Positions 55,110 to 64,000 of a stretch of 64,000 nucleotides of DNA are shown in pieces (position 1 is the stretch's first letter; each line of letters opens with the position of its first letter). The stretch is from an uncultured Oleispira sp. (lineage in GTDB: Bacteria > Pseudomonadota > Gammaproteobacteria > Pseudomonadales > Oceanobacteraceae). The notes under the pieces are model-generated. The model saw only the letters and a list, made by a program, of their open reading frames with translations. It was not told the DNA's origin and did no database searches. Location of the stretch: the NCBI GenBank assembly GCA_913061415.1, contig CAJXUD010000009.1, positions 1 through 64,000 on the forward strand. The letters are read 5' to 3'. The position numbers were made by a program, and so were the translations under genes.

Positions 55110-56267
55110 CTATTCAACGCCGACATCAGCGTGCTCTAAATTGAGCAGCAAATCATCACCAATTTCACTTTTGCGCCAACCCAATAAAGGCTCTGGTAAA
55201 CAATAAGGGCCGCGAGGATACCCAGATCGCAATAAGGCTTCCAGTGTTTTCTTCTTTACCAGCATGTCTGCAGGTATATCAAGACGTTCAGCACAGACAG
55301 TTACGACTTTCTTCATCATTTTTAACTGTTCACTGGCCTGCGGGGTTAAAGGTTTTTGCAAGGCCTCAGGCCAAATCCCCTCTTCAATCGCCATCGCCTC
55401 TGCAATTAATGCCAGAACCTGATCACCGATTCGATTACGAACATGAGCCTTCATTCCTGCTCGCGCTAAATCACCTTGATGAGCAGGCTGATAACGCGCC
55501 ATATTCCATAGAACATTATCTTCCACTACCTGTGAGCGTGGCACATTCCAAATACGCGCCGTCTGCTCTCGCCATACCGCCAGTTGCTGCAATACGTATT
55601 GCTCTTGCGGGCGTAATTTCCAGGCCAATTTTATTTTACGATACTGCTGACTATAGTCTTCAGTAATTTGACCGAGCGACAGGATACGTGCGCAGTCTTC
55701 TTGCCACCACGTTAATCGCCCCATATCGGCCAGCAAGACCATTAAGCGTTCGTAGCATTGATATAAATAAAATACGTCGGCAACCGCATATTCAACCTGC
55801 TTAGCGCGCAAAGGTCGATGCAACCAATCAGATCGAGTTTCCCCTTTATCAATATCAAGGCCCAATACCGCTTTCACTAAGCGCTGAAATCCCATGATGC
55901 CACCCAAGCTTCCTAAAGCAGCACCAATTTGTGTATCCGCTACCGGCGACGGGGTAGTCCCTGTTAGGCGGTGACAGACTTCCATATCTTCCGAGCACGC
56001 ATGAAAAACCTTCACTAGCTTTGGATTATCCAATAGCTCGGCAAAAGCCGTCCAGTCTGTAATCGTTAACGGATCGACCAAATAACAATCTTTATTATCT
56101 GCGACCTGTACTAATCCAGCCTTTGGAAAGAAGGTCGAGGTGCGCATAAACTCAGTATCTAATGCAATGAAATCTTGTGTTTGCCATAGCTGGCAATACT
56201 TTACCAAATCACTATCAGTAGTAATCCAAATTGGCTTAGGAATAGAATGTAAAATAAGAACGCTCAC
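55110..56267 (-). CDS. rnd: Ribonuclease D
   Basis: RNase D is a 3'-5' exonuclease that trims tRNA and other small RNAs. DEDD motifs are present: FIALDTEFMR (Exo I), KVFHACSEDMEVC (Exo II) and EYAVADVFYLYQCYE (Exo III), followed by HRDC-type regions. At 385 residues it matches E. coli RNase D (375). The start is GTG at 56267. It heads the ycgL-ycgN operon. Confidence 0.94.
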   Translation of the reverse strand: MSVLILHSIPKPIWITTDSDLVKYCQLWQTQDFIALDTEFMRTSTFFPKAGLVQVADNKDCYLVDPLTITDWTAFAELLDNPKLVKVFHACSEDMEVCHRLTGTTPSPVADTQIGAALGSLGGIMGFQRLVKAVLGLDIDKGETRSDWLHRPLRAKQVEYAVADVFYLYQCYERLMVLLADMGRLTWWQEDCARILSLGQITEDYSQQYRKIKLAWKLRPQEQYVLQQLAVWREQTARIWNVPRSQVVEDNVLWNMARYQPAHQGDLARAGMKAHVRNRIGDQVLALIAEAMAIEEGIWPEALQKPLTPQASEQLKMMKKVVTVCAERLDIPADMLVKKKTLEALLRSGYPRGPYCLPEPLLGWRKSEIGDDLLLNLEHADVGVE

Positions 56268-56324
56268 TTTTGCTTTTAATGCGACTAAAACTGACTCACC
56301 ACTAACTCACTCATTACCAACGGA

Positions 56325-56927
56325 CTAACTCATCACTCGGCGGCCCGACAAAGCATGATTTAAAGTACCACCATCGACCAGATCAAGCTCTCCCCCCATT
56401 GGAATACCATGAGCGATGCGACTGACTACGACGCTTTCGGGCAACATATCCATTATAAATTGAGCTGTTGCCTCGCCTTCTACCGTAGGGTTTGTAGCAA
56501 CAATTACCTCTCGAATCGATAATGATTCAACCTTTTGCTTTAATGCAGCTAAGCCAAGCTCTCCTGGACCAATGCCATCAATAGGAGATAAATGCCCATA
56601 CAACACAAAATACTGACCGTTAAAATCAACACCCTGCTCCAACGCCAATACATCGGAAGGAGACTCAACCACACATAATGAATCGGTTGAACGCTGCGTA
56701 TCACTACAAATTGGGCACAGTTCAGCTTCTGCATAATTACGACAAGACTGGCAATGATCTAACTTATTCATTGCCTGCTGCAGACTATGACTTAAACGCT
56801 CTGCGCCTAGCCTGTCTTTTTCTAACAAATACAACGCCATGCGCTGAGCAGATTTAGGCCCAACCCCAGGTAAAATCTGAAAAGAATCAATCAACTGCTG
56901 TAAAGCAGCTGGCAGCTTCATTGCCAT
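56325..56927 (-). CDS. recR: Recombination mediator RecR
   Basis: The 200-residue RecR helps RecFOR load RecA on gapped DNA. A helix-hairpin-helix at LPGVGPKSAQRMALYLL, a zinc finger CxxC...CPIC (C57, C60, C69, C72), and a Toprim domain with VVESPSDVLALEQ and ATNPTVEGEATA are all intact. It follows ybaB, the order dnaX-ybaB-recR that is common in bacteria. Confidence 0.96.
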   Translation of the reverse strand: MAMKLPAALQQLIDSFQILPGVGPKSAQRMALYLLEKDRLGAERLSHSLQQAMNKLDHCQSCRNYAEAELCPICSDTQRSTDSLCVVESPSDVLALEQGVDFNGQYFVLYGHLSPIDGIGPGELGLAALKQKVESLSIREVIVATNPTVEGEATAQFIMDMLPESVVVSRIAHGIPMGGELDLVDGGTLNHALSGRRVMS

Positions 56928-57001
56928 AATTAAACAACTCTAAAATTAAAAAAATCTAAAATTAAACAATTCTAAATTAATGTGCCCAAGTTTTTAAAAA
57001 C

Positions 57002-57328
57002 TTAGAAAGGTAGTTTCATGCCCGGTGGCAAACCCATTCCAGCAGTCATTGAAGACATCTGGCTTTGGTTTTTTTCTTCGATTTTACGAACAGCATCATT
57101 AACGGCGGCGGCTAACAAATCTTCTAGCAGTTCTTTATCTTCACTCATTATGCTGTCATCAAGCTCAACACGCTTAACATCATGACGGCCTGTCATAGTA
57201 ATTTTCACAAGGCCTGCACCTGACTCGCCCATTACTTCAGAGTTTGCTAGCTCTTCTTGAGCTTTTTGCATCTTCTCTTGCATTTGCTGGGCTTGCTTCA
57301 TTAAGTTGCCCATTCCACCTTTAATCAT
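57002..57328 (-). CDS. ybaB: Nucleoid-associated protein YbaB/EbfC
   Basis: This 108-residue protein starts with [24 protein letters not shown] and has the typical [16 protein letters not shown] block. It binds DNA as a dimer. The gene is conserved between dnaX and recR. Confidence 0.95.
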   Translation of the reverse strand: MIKGGMGNLMKQAQQMQEKMQKAQEELANSEVMGESGAGLVKITMTGRHDVKRVELDDSIMSEDKELLEDLLAAAVNDAVRKIEEKNQSQMSSMTAGMGLPPGMKLPF

Positions 57329-57446
57329 AATATTTTCCTTTAAATAATATTTTTCGTTGTTGACGTTTTCTTAATAACACAGCGTCTAATTCTTAGCTGC
57401 TAATGCCTAATGCCCAGCACCTAAGAACATTTAGCCACCCACCTCG

Positions 57447-57498
57447 CTATTGCGAAGAGACTAACTATTGCGAAGAGACTAACTATTGCGAAGAGACC
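57447..57498. repeat. 18-bp tandem repeat across the dnaX stop codon
   Basis: CTATTGCGAAGAGACTAA is repeated 2.9 times head to tail. The last partial copy overlaps the last codons and stop of dnaX, so the repeat has spread outward from the coding end. Confidence 0.85.
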
Positions 57499-59561
57499 AG
57501 CGGCCGTATAGAGCCTTCAATAATATGCGCTTCGAACTCTGATACCAAAGCTTGTACTACCTCATCTTCCATAATGGCATGACCTGCTTGCGCATAACGC
57601 TCTGCCATTAATCGAGTGCGTCGCTGGTGCGGGGTCTCTCCACGAGGCAACTGCACATGCATAACAAGCTGAACGGATAAGCCTGTAATTTCACACAATA
57701 CTTGTTCGATTCTTTGGCGCTGAGCATCATTAAACAAAGCCCCTTGATCTGGATCAACATCCATCACTAACTGGTTTTCATGCCGACTAATCAATGCACT
57801 ATTTGATGCAATTGCCATCGGCATACCCGCGAGTGGCAAATGCCTAACCCACTGCCACCAATTGAGATTTGATAATTGCTGCCAATCAAAATCGAATGAT
57901 TCAGCCGGCAAAATATCTTTTTCTACCTGTGTAGGCAATTGATCCCGAGCGTCTTCGCTCGCCACCATCGGCAGCGGATTGTTTAATAGATCAGCCGCTC
58001 CCCCTTTAATGGGTTCTTTTTTCTCACTTTCAACATGCGGGTCTAGATTAGGGGGAATCTCTGCTTGTTCAGCAAATCCTGTAGCGACGGGATCAGCAGG
58101 CGCTTGAAAACTGGGCTGTGAGTACGATTCAACGGTCGCGTCTAACGCGACCGTTGAGGGCATTTCAAAAGCGGGCTTTTGAACATTTGGCTCGACGGTG
58201 ATTTCAACAAAAGCCGTCTCAGCAGTAGAATGCTCAACAGTAGAATGTTCAACATGCTCATAAATAGGCGCTTCAATTTTTTCAACCACTGGCTCAGGCG
58301 CTAATTCTGAGTCAGTTAATGGCTTTTTTTCTGCAGAATTGTCCGCGTTCGCTAAAGTTTCATATCCTGCATCCGTCACAGCTTCAGGCTGAGGGGCAGA
58401 TAATGCCTCAGGTAATGCTTCAACAGATCCGGGAGCCTGTAAAGATCCCACCAAATCGAGATTCAACGGTGCGGCGTTAACCGGCTTAAAGGCCAACATG
58501 CGCAATAGAATCATTTCAAAGCCTTGGCGCGGATCAGCCGCTAATGGCAGATCTTTACGCCCCACCAAAGCGGTTTGATAAAACAATTGAATGTCTTCAG
58601 CACGCATCGCCGCAGCCAGCTGCATAATCGCCGCCTTATCACCCTCGGTATTATCAACCGAGCTTGGCGCAACCTGAGCCACAGCCACTTTATGCCATAG
58701 CTGCATTAACGCCTGTACAACTTCGTCATAATCAGGCCCGTGTTCGGCCATTGCAGCTACCAAACTTAATAACTCGGCAACGTGCCCCGTGGCTAAAATT
58801 TCAGCTAATTTGAAAACACGGCCACGATCAATCGTACCCAGCATCGCATTGACTTGATGTTCAAAGACTTCGCCTTGGCCATAAGCAATTGCCTGATCAG
58901 TCAAACTCAGCGCATCACGCATACTGCCTTGAGCAGCACGCCCTAACTGCCAAAGCGCCGTTTCTTCATAAGAAACATTTTCAGACTTCAGCACGGTTTC
59001 TAAATACGACACGATTTTATCCGGTGTCATATTTTTAAGGCTAAATTGAAGACAGCGAGAAAGAACAGTAATCGGCAGTTTCTGTGGATCGGTTGTCGCT
59101 AATAAGAATTTTACATGCTCAGGAGGTTCTTCAAGGGTTTTCAATAAGGCATTAAAACTGTGCGTCGACAGCATATGCACTTCATCGATCAAATAAACCT
59201 TATAACGGCCGCGAGTAGGTGCATATTGAACGTTATCGAGTAATTCTCGAGTATCTTCCACTTTCGTACGCGATGCAGCATCCACTTCAATCAAATCGAC
59301 AAAGCGTCCCTCAGCAATCTCTCGACACGAAGAGCACTCACCACAAGGCGTTGCGCTAACACCCTGCTCGCAGTTTAAACACTTAGCCAAAATTCGGGCA
59401 ATCGTCGTTTTACCCACACCCCGAGTACCTGTAAATAAATAGGCGTGGTGTAAACGCTGATCGTTTAAGGCATTAATAAGGGCGCGTAACACATGCTCTT
59501 GACCCACCATTTCAGCAAAGAAACGCGGACGCCATTTACGTGCAAGTACCTGATAACTCAT
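57483..59561 (-). CDS. dnaX: DNA polymerase III tau/gamma subunit DnaX
   Basis: DnaX is the clamp-loader ATPase that also links the polymerase cores and helicase. The 692-residue tau form contains Walker A GTRGVGKTT (45-53), the four-cysteine zinc module (C64, C73, C76, C79), and Walker B VYLIDEVHML, then a variable Pro/Glu-rich linker (360-530) and a C-terminal tau domain. A -1 frameshift site at 58329-58323 would yield a gamma form of about 416 residues. The gene is followed by ybaB and recR. Confidence 0.96.
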   Translation of the reverse strand: MSYQVLARKWRPRFFAEMVGQEHVLRALINALNDQRLHHAYLFTGTRGVGKTTIARILAKCLNCEQGVSATPCGECSSCREIAEGRFVDLIEVDAASRTKVEDTRELLDNVQYAPTRGRYKVYLIDEVHMLSTHSFNALLKTLEEPPEHVKFLLATTDPQKLPITVLSRCLQFSLKNMTPDKIVSYLETVLKSENVSYEETALWQLGRAAQGSMRDALSLTDQAIAYGQGEVFEHQVNAMLGTIDRGRVFKLAEILATGHVAELLSLVAAMAEHGPDYDEVVQALMQLWHKVAVAQVAPSSVDNTEGDKAAIMQLAAAMRAEDIQLFYQTALVGRKDLPLAADPRQGFEMILLRMLAFKPVNAAPLNLDLVGSLQAPGSVEALPEALSAPQPEAVTDAGYETLANADNSAEKKPLTDSELAPEPVVEKIEAPIYEHVEHSTVEHSTAETAFVEITVEPNVQKPAFEMPSTVALDATVESYSQPSFQAPADPVATGFAEQAEIPPNLDPHVESEKKEPIKGGAADLLNNPLPMVASEDARDQLPTQVEKDILPAESFDFDWQQLSNLNWWQWVRHLPLAGMPMAIASNSALISRHENQLVMDVDPDQGALFNDAQRQRIEQVLCEITGLSVQLVMHVQLPRGETPHQRRTRLMAERYAQAGHAIMEDEVVQALVSEFEAHIIEGSIRPLVSSQ
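58288..58329 (-). promoter_or_regulatory. dnaX: Programmed -1 frameshift site of dnaX
   Basis: The heptamer A-AAA-AAG is in phase (GAA AAA AAG, codons 411-413). Six bases downstream a stem (ACTG, A, CTCAG / CTGAG, C, CAGT) with a 9-base loop can form. A -1 shift gives GCC ATT AAC TGA, ending translation three codons later, so gamma would be about 416 residues. This is the same design as in E. coli dnaX. Confidence 0.8.
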
Positions 59562-59699
59562 GGAAAATCCGTCAATTAGATGATCTTAGGCAGTTATAAT
59601 AGCGGTAAATGAAGCGAAAGTCAGAAACAATTAAAAGGGGAAAAGCAAAAGGAGAGAAAGTAAAACCAGAAAAGGTTTGAGAGTATCCAAGAAATTGGA

Positions 59700-59811
59700 G
59701 ATGACCCCTACCAGCCACACCTCGGCACACAAATCCACTACTACCGTTGCTCCCTTCCAGGCCTGGCGGAGTTCGTAGTTTCTTGTTGCGAAGGGACCGA
59801 TAAGGGCCACC
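59700..59811 (-). ncRNA. ffs: 4.5S signal recognition particle RNA
   Basis: The minus-strand RNA of about 112 nt begins GGTGGCCC and ends GGGGTCATC; its two ends pair over 11 bases. The conserved apical loop reads CCAGGCCTGGAAGGGAGCAACGG, close to the GGAAGGAAGCA motif of SRP RNA. It lies just upstream of dnaX, as in Pseudomonas. A T-rich stretch follows. Confidence 0.9.
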
Positions 59812-59988
59812 ATAACACGCTGCAGTTTAAGCTGTGCTTAAATGCTGATGGACATTATGCTGATCAAAAGAATAAAAGCAAGTCAAATTAACAACTTAGA
59901 AGATTTTTGTGATTTTAATAACAGCCAATAACGCTGATACCAACCACAATAGAACAATAAATCAACCCATTAAAAGAACGATAACGGC

Positions 59989-60318
59989 TTAATCATCAGA
60001 CGAATCCTCTGAGTCCTGCAATGCCCCTAAGTCTTGCAATGCATCAGGACCTTGCCTTAACAAAGCTAACAGACTGTTTTCAATCACTTCCGCCCGTGAC
60101 ATACCTAACTCCGCAACTAAGGCATCCAGCACGTCAACCACCTCAAGATTCAACTTCACCTCAATGCGTCGCATACCTTTATGCTTGTCACGATTGCGCT
60201 GCAAACGCTTACTCAACTTTAGCTGGGTACTTCGATCGTATGGACTGGTTTTTGGGCGTCCACGCTCAGGGCGTGTAAACATATCGATCGTAGTGCGATC
60301 TTCTGGCTGAATAGACAT
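59989..60318 (-). CDS. ybfE: YbfE-like ribbon-helix-helix DNA-binding protein
   Basis: This protein of about 109 residues resembles E. coli YbfE: a TID/F start, GRPKTSPYDRSTQLKLSKRLQRNRDKHKG, then IEVKLNLEVVDVLDALVAELGMSRAEVIENSLL, a ribbon-helix-helix-type motif. In E. coli ybfE is LexA-regulated, but I see no CTGT-N8-ACAG near this start. ATG at 60318 is preferred over a weak TTG at 60360. Confidence 0.85.
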   Translation of the reverse strand: MSIQPEDRTTIDMFTRPERGRPKTSPYDRSTQLKLSKRLQRNRDKHKGMRRIEVKLNLEVVDVLDALVAELGMSRAEVIENSLLALLRQGPDALQDLGALQDSEDSSDD

Positions 60319-60466
60319 AATTGCAATAAATATTGGAGAGCCGGCTATTATCCGAATCAAAGGAGAAAAAGCAATACACTAAAGACATTCTTCCTTGCCA
60401 AAAGCGCGAGTTAGCCATAACGTAGGTTAAAAATCGCATATATATTTGAAAGATAAGGGATTCTTC

Positions 60467-62866
60467 ATGCCCAACGCTGGCAAAACACCAAGCCCACTCT
60501 TAGCCGAACATGTTTCAACTCGACTAGACCCCAAGCAACTCCTCTTTAATAGTTCTAGTGAGCTAGAGCCATTCACGGGTGTATTAGGCCAGCAGCGCGC
60601 TGAAAATGCCATTCGCTTTGGCGTCGGCATGAACCGCCCTGGATATAACATTTACGCCATGGGTGATAATGGCACAGGCCGCTCATCTTACATTCGTGAA
60701 TACCTTAAAGAACAAGCCGCTCAGCAGCCAGCACCTAGTGATTGGTGTTACGTCAACCACTTCGCCAATCCAAGAGAGCCTAAGGTTCTAGAACTGCCAC
60801 CGACACAAGCCCTCACTTTTAAAAGTACACTCGATGAGCTCATCAACAATTTGCTCGCTACTTTTCCTGCCGTATTTGAACATCCCAGTTATCAGCAACA
60901 AAAATCAACCATCGACCACACCTTCAATCGTAAATACGATAAAGCACTCGAATTGGTCGAGAAAGAAGCTCTTAAGGCGAATACCGCGGTTTTTCGTGAC
61001 TCAAACGCCATCAGCTTTACCCCAATCAAAGAAGGTAAAGCGCTGGATGAAACTGAATTCGCCCAGTTAGCAGAGCCCGAGCGCGAAGCCTTTCATCAAA
61101 ACATAGCCATGCTTGAGCAGTATTTAAACGAATCCCTTTCTGAACTGCCGCAATGGAAGCGCGAATCGAATAACCAACTGCGTGCGCTCAATCAAAATAC
61201 CATTAATGAAGCATTAACCCCGTTATTAGAGCCGATTGAAGCAAGCTATAAAGATTTTTCAACCGTGTTAGAGTTTTTAGCAACGGTACGCGAGCACCTA
61301 CCAAAGATTATTCTGGCCGAGCTGATTGATGAACGCATCATGGAAACTCGAGATGAATACGTTAAACGCAATATTTTAGAAGAAACACTTCAGCCCAACA
61401 TTGCGGTTTGCCACGACCATAGCGAAGGTGTACCGGTAATTTATGAACCACACCCCAGCTATGGCAACCTTTTTGGTCGTATTGAATTCTCTAGCGACCA
61501 AGGTGCACTGACCACCAACTACCGAAAAATCAGCCCAGGCGCGCTGCATAAAGCGAATGGCGGCTATTTGATATTAGATGCCGAAAAGCTGCTTGAAGAA
61601 CCCATGGTTTGGGAAGCACTTAAACGCTCGATCAAATCACAACAGCTTAAAATGGAATCTCCCTATTCTGAGCTTGGCTTGGTTTCTACGACGACACTCT
61701 TACCGGCGGTCATCCCTCTAAATGTCAAACTGGTCTTGATTGGCTCGCGCAATGTGTATTACTTATTGCAGGAATACGATAAAGACTTTAACGAGCTCTT
61801 CCGCACCCTCGTTGATTTTGACAGCGAGATTCCTAGAACGCCTGAACACATACAGGCTTTCTCACGGTTATTAAAAAGTCGAATAGACGAGCAAAACTAT
61901 GCCGACATCAGCGCTTCTGGCATAGCTCGCTTAGTTGAACACAGCTCTCGCTTAGCCGATGACCAGCAATACCTCACCGCACGCATTGGTGATTTATTTG
62001 AATTATTAGCAGAAGCTGAATTTTTACGCGCAGCTCAAAATGCCGAACTCATCGAACAAGAGCATATTGATCAAGCATTACGCGCCAAAGAAGAACGTAC
62101 AGGTCGGATTTATGATCGCATCCACCAGCAAATGCTGGATAACGTTATTTTGATCGAAACAGAAGGCGAAGCCATCGGCAAGGTCAACGGTTTAACCGTT
62201 ATGACTGTTGGTGATACGCGTTTTGGCACCCCTGCCCGAATCAGTGCAACGGTATATCCTGGTTCACGCGGCATCGTTGATATCGAGCGCGAAGCCAACC
62301 TAGGACAAGCAATCCACTCAAAAGGTGTGATGATCCTATCAGGGTATCTGGGGCACAAGTACGCACAAGACTTCCCTCTCGCCATATCGGCCAATTTGGC
62401 CATGGAGCAATCCTACGGCTACATCGATGGCGATAGTGCCTCACTGGGTGAGTTGTGCTGTTTGGTATCGGCCTTAATTCATCAGCCCTTAAAACAAACA
62501 TTTGCGATTACAGGCTCAATTAACCAATACGGTGAAGTTCAAGCTATTGGTGGGGTAAATGAAAAAATCGAAGGTTTCTTCCGCTTATGCAAAGAACGCG
62601 GTTTAAATGGTGAGCATGGAGTTATTATTCCTTTTGCCAACATACGTAACTTAGCGCTTAAACAAGAAGTGGTCGATGCGGTAGAAGCAGGTCATTTCTA
62701 TATTTACGGCATAAACAAGGTCGATGAAGCCTTAGTTTTATTAATGGGCCGAGAAGTAGGTGAAGCCTGTGAAGATCATTACTTCAGCAAAGGCAGCATT
62801 AACTTTGAAGTCATCAACCGCTTAAAACAAATTGCCGACATGGCAAACAAAAAAATAGATGATTAA
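60467..62866 (+). CDS. Lon-like AAA+ serine protease (LonB/YcbZ type)
   Basis: This 799-residue ATP-dependent protease has an N-terminal AAA domain whose P-loop is GDNGTGRSS (Arg in place of Lys), a central region, and a C-terminal Lon protease domain with the Ser in GDSASLGEL and the catalytic Lys in GGVNEKIEGF. Lon-related proteins of the AAA_32 type often carry a variant P-loop. It is larger than E. coli YcbZ (586). The ATG at 60467 has AAGGG upstream; a TTG 21 bases earlier is less likely. Confidence 0.9.
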   Translation: MPNAGKTPSPLLAEHVSTRLDPKQLLFNSSSELEPFTGVLGQQRAENAIRFGVGMNRPGYNIYAMGDNGTGRSSYIREYLKEQAAQQPAPSDWCYVNHFANPREPKVLELPPTQALTFKSTLDELINNLLATFPAVFEHPSYQQQKSTIDHTFNRKYDKALELVEKEALKANTAVFRDSNAISFTPIKEGKALDETEFAQLAEPEREAFHQNIAMLEQYLNESLSELPQWKRESNNQLRALNQNTINEALTPLLEPIEASYKDFSTVLEFLATVREHLPKIILAELIDERIMETRDEYVKRNILEETLQPNIAVCHDHSEGVPVIYEPHPSYGNLFGRIEFSSDQGALTTNYRKISPGALHKANGGYLILDAEKLLEEPMVWEALKRSIKSQQLKMESPYSELGLVSTTTLLPAVIPLNVKLVLIGSRNVYYLLQEYDKDFNELFRTLVDFDSEIPRTPEHIQAFSRLLKSRIDEQNYADISASGIARLVEHSSRLADDQQYLTARIGDLFELLAEAEFLRAAQNAELIEQEHIDQALRAKEERTGRIYDRIHQQMLDNVILIETEGEAIGKVNGLTVMTVGDTRFGTPARISATVYPGSRGIVDIEREANLGQAIHSKGVMILSGYLGHKYAQDFPLAISANLAMEQSYGYIDGDSASLGELCCLVSALIHQPLKQTFAITGSINQYGEVQAIGGVNEKIEGFFRLCKERGLNGEHGVIIPFANIRNLALKQEVVDAVEAGHFYIYGINKVDEALVLLMGREVGEACEDHYFSKGSINFEVINRLKQIADMANKKIDD

Positions 62867-62894
62867 AAACAGACGATTATAAACAGACAGTTAA

Positions 62895-64000
62895 TTAAGC
62901 AAGTTTACTTAAAGCCATTCTCAGTGACTGCAAGGTCACGGGTTTGGTTAAAATGTGGCCCATGCCAATTTCGAAGCACTCCTTGCGCTCGTCATCAGTA
63001 ACTCCCGCAGTCAAAGCAAAGATAGGGGTCTGCACGCCCCTCGCTCGTAATTGACGCGTTGCATCAAATCCGTCCAAAACGGGCATATGGCAATCCATCA
63101 AGATCAGATCAGGATTAACATCATCAACACAATCCAATAATTGTTGGCCATCGTTCACCATAACCGAGTTGGCTAATAGCTTTTTAAGCAATTTTTCAAT
63201 GACTTTGCGATTAGTTACATTATCCTCAGCCACCAATACATTCATCCCTTCAAATAACAAAGAAGAATCATTATCTAGCGTCGTAGTTTCAACCCTTTCA
63301 CCCTGCTGAACCATTACGGTAGCAGTAAAGGTTGACCCTTCCTCCAATACACTCGAAACGACAATATCCCCCGACATCAGTTCGACTATTTGACGACATA
63401 GAGATAAACCCAAGCCCGTCCCGCCATAAATTCTAGAAGTACTAATTTCCGCCTGCTGGTAAGGATCGAATATTTGGCCTAGGCGCTTTTCATTAATTCC
63501 AATACCAGAATCAGAGACCGCAAGCACAAGCTGCAAGCCATCATCTGTTTTATCAGAGACCGTCATAGTAAGCGTGATGTCACCACCATCAGCAGTAAAC
63601 TTAAGCGCATTACCCAATAAATTCATCATCAACTGCTGCAGTCGCGTACTATCAGCAATCAGATAGTCCGGCACAGATTCATCAATAAATTGTTGAAAAT
63701 TAATGCACTTATTTTTCATCGGTGCGTGAAACATAGAGATCACTTCAGCGAGAAAATCGTCTAATTTAAACAAGCGTGGATCAAGCTCTAACTTACCTGC
63801 TTCGATCTTAGAAATGTCCAAAACGTCATTCACGATACTTAATAACGCTCGACCAGAATTATGGATATCTACAAGATACTCTTGCTGCTCTTCACTGAGC
63901 TCGGTATCGGCCAAGATATCAGTCATACCAATAATTCCATTTAAAGGCGTTCTAATTTCATGACTCATGTGCGCCAGAAATGCAGATTTAGCTTGAGAGG
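62895..64000 (-). CDS. Hybrid sensor histidine kinase (5'-truncated)
   Basis: The frame is open to the window end, so the N-terminus is missing. It has the HisKA phospho-site ([18 protein letters not shown]), HATPase with GNALKFT, SDSGIGI and GGTGLGLSL, and a C-terminal receiver with the Asp in [12 protein letters not shown]. Such proteins pass phosphate through His-Asp relays. The input domain lies outside the window. Confidence 0.93.
   Translation of the reverse strand, partial: SQAKSAFLAHMSHEIRTPLNGIIGMTDILADTELSEEQQEYLVDIHNSGRALLSIVNDVLDISKIEAGKLELDPRLFKLDDFLAEVISMFHAPMKNKCINFQQFIDESVPDYLIADSTRLQQLMMNLLGNALKFTADGGDITLTMTVSDKTDDGLQLVLAVSDSGIGINEKRLGQIFDPYQQAEISTSRIYGGTGLGLSLCRQIVELMSGDIVVSSVLEEGSTFTATVMVQQGERVETTTLDNDSSLLFEGMNVLVAEDNVTNRKVIEKLLKKLLANSVMVNDGQQLLDCVDDVNPDLILMDCHMPVLDGFDATRQLRARGVQTPIFALTAGVTDDERKECFEIGMGHILTKPVTLQSLRMALSKLA

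Noticed and set aside
58015-58040. Second A-run in dnaX (SEKKEP) as a frameshift site
   Set aside because: The reading phase is GAG AAA AAA GAA, so the heptamer is not in the A-AAA-AAG register and no stem was seen after it.

Overview
The window reads as a chromosomal segment of a marine-type gammaproteobacterium with moderate to low GC. It carries lipid A and Lol lipoprotein genes (lpxK, msbA, lolCD), an ffs RNA upstream of dnaX as in Pseudomonas-like genomes, many TPR lipoproteins and several outer-membrane proteins. Gene content and order (murB, LMW phosphatase, Trm112-like, lpxK, exbD, exbB, comEC, DUF2062, lol) recall Pseudomonas and Oceanospirillales. The genus is not settled by the sequence; an Oceanospirillales relative is my best guess.

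Bases 1-2311 are accessory DNA. The 3' part of a group IIC-attC intron (reverse transcriptase plus domains V and VI) sits in the attC site of a gene cassette. Two minus-strand integron cassettes follow: a small secreted protein and a GNAT acetyltransferase. A 600-base gene-free stretch then holds a 20-bp inverted repeat, related repeats, a hairpin and a LexA box. No integrase gene is visible.

Bases 2312-13222 are an envelope block: murB, phosphatase, Trm112-like, lpxK, msbA, exbD, exbB, comEC, then DUF2062 and lolCD. Bases 13401-26029 hold an exported unknown, a hydrolase-PilZ fusion, an OMP-gspA-gspB-dinG run, malate synthase G, and a porin followed by two PBP-like paralogues. hemH follows.

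Bases 27304-29979 are a compact hvfABCD (bufferin-type) operon. Its secreted precursor carries ten EGKCG motifs, and it has an MNIO (DUF692) modifying enzyme, a DUF2063 partner and a DoxX membrane protein, which suggests a copper-binding modified peptide. hrpA, fadD and a lysophospholipase-like hydrolase follow.

Bases 37243-46763 are a ten-gene envelope machine: a TonB/AgmX-like protein, two ExbD, one ExbB, three TPR proteins (two of them lipoproteins), a small exported protein, another exported protein and a thioredoxin-like protein. It resembles the Agl/Glt energy-coupled modules related to gliding motility. Bases 47210-54360 hold a CoxE-like VWA protein with a MoxR ATPase, a REC-GGDEF-EAL protein and a large membrane VWA protein. 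The remainder is housekeeping: ycgN, ycgL, rnd, recR, ybaB, dnaX (with a convincing programmed -1 frameshift site), ffs, a YbfE-like regulator, a Lon-like protease, and a hybrid histidine kinase cut by the window end.
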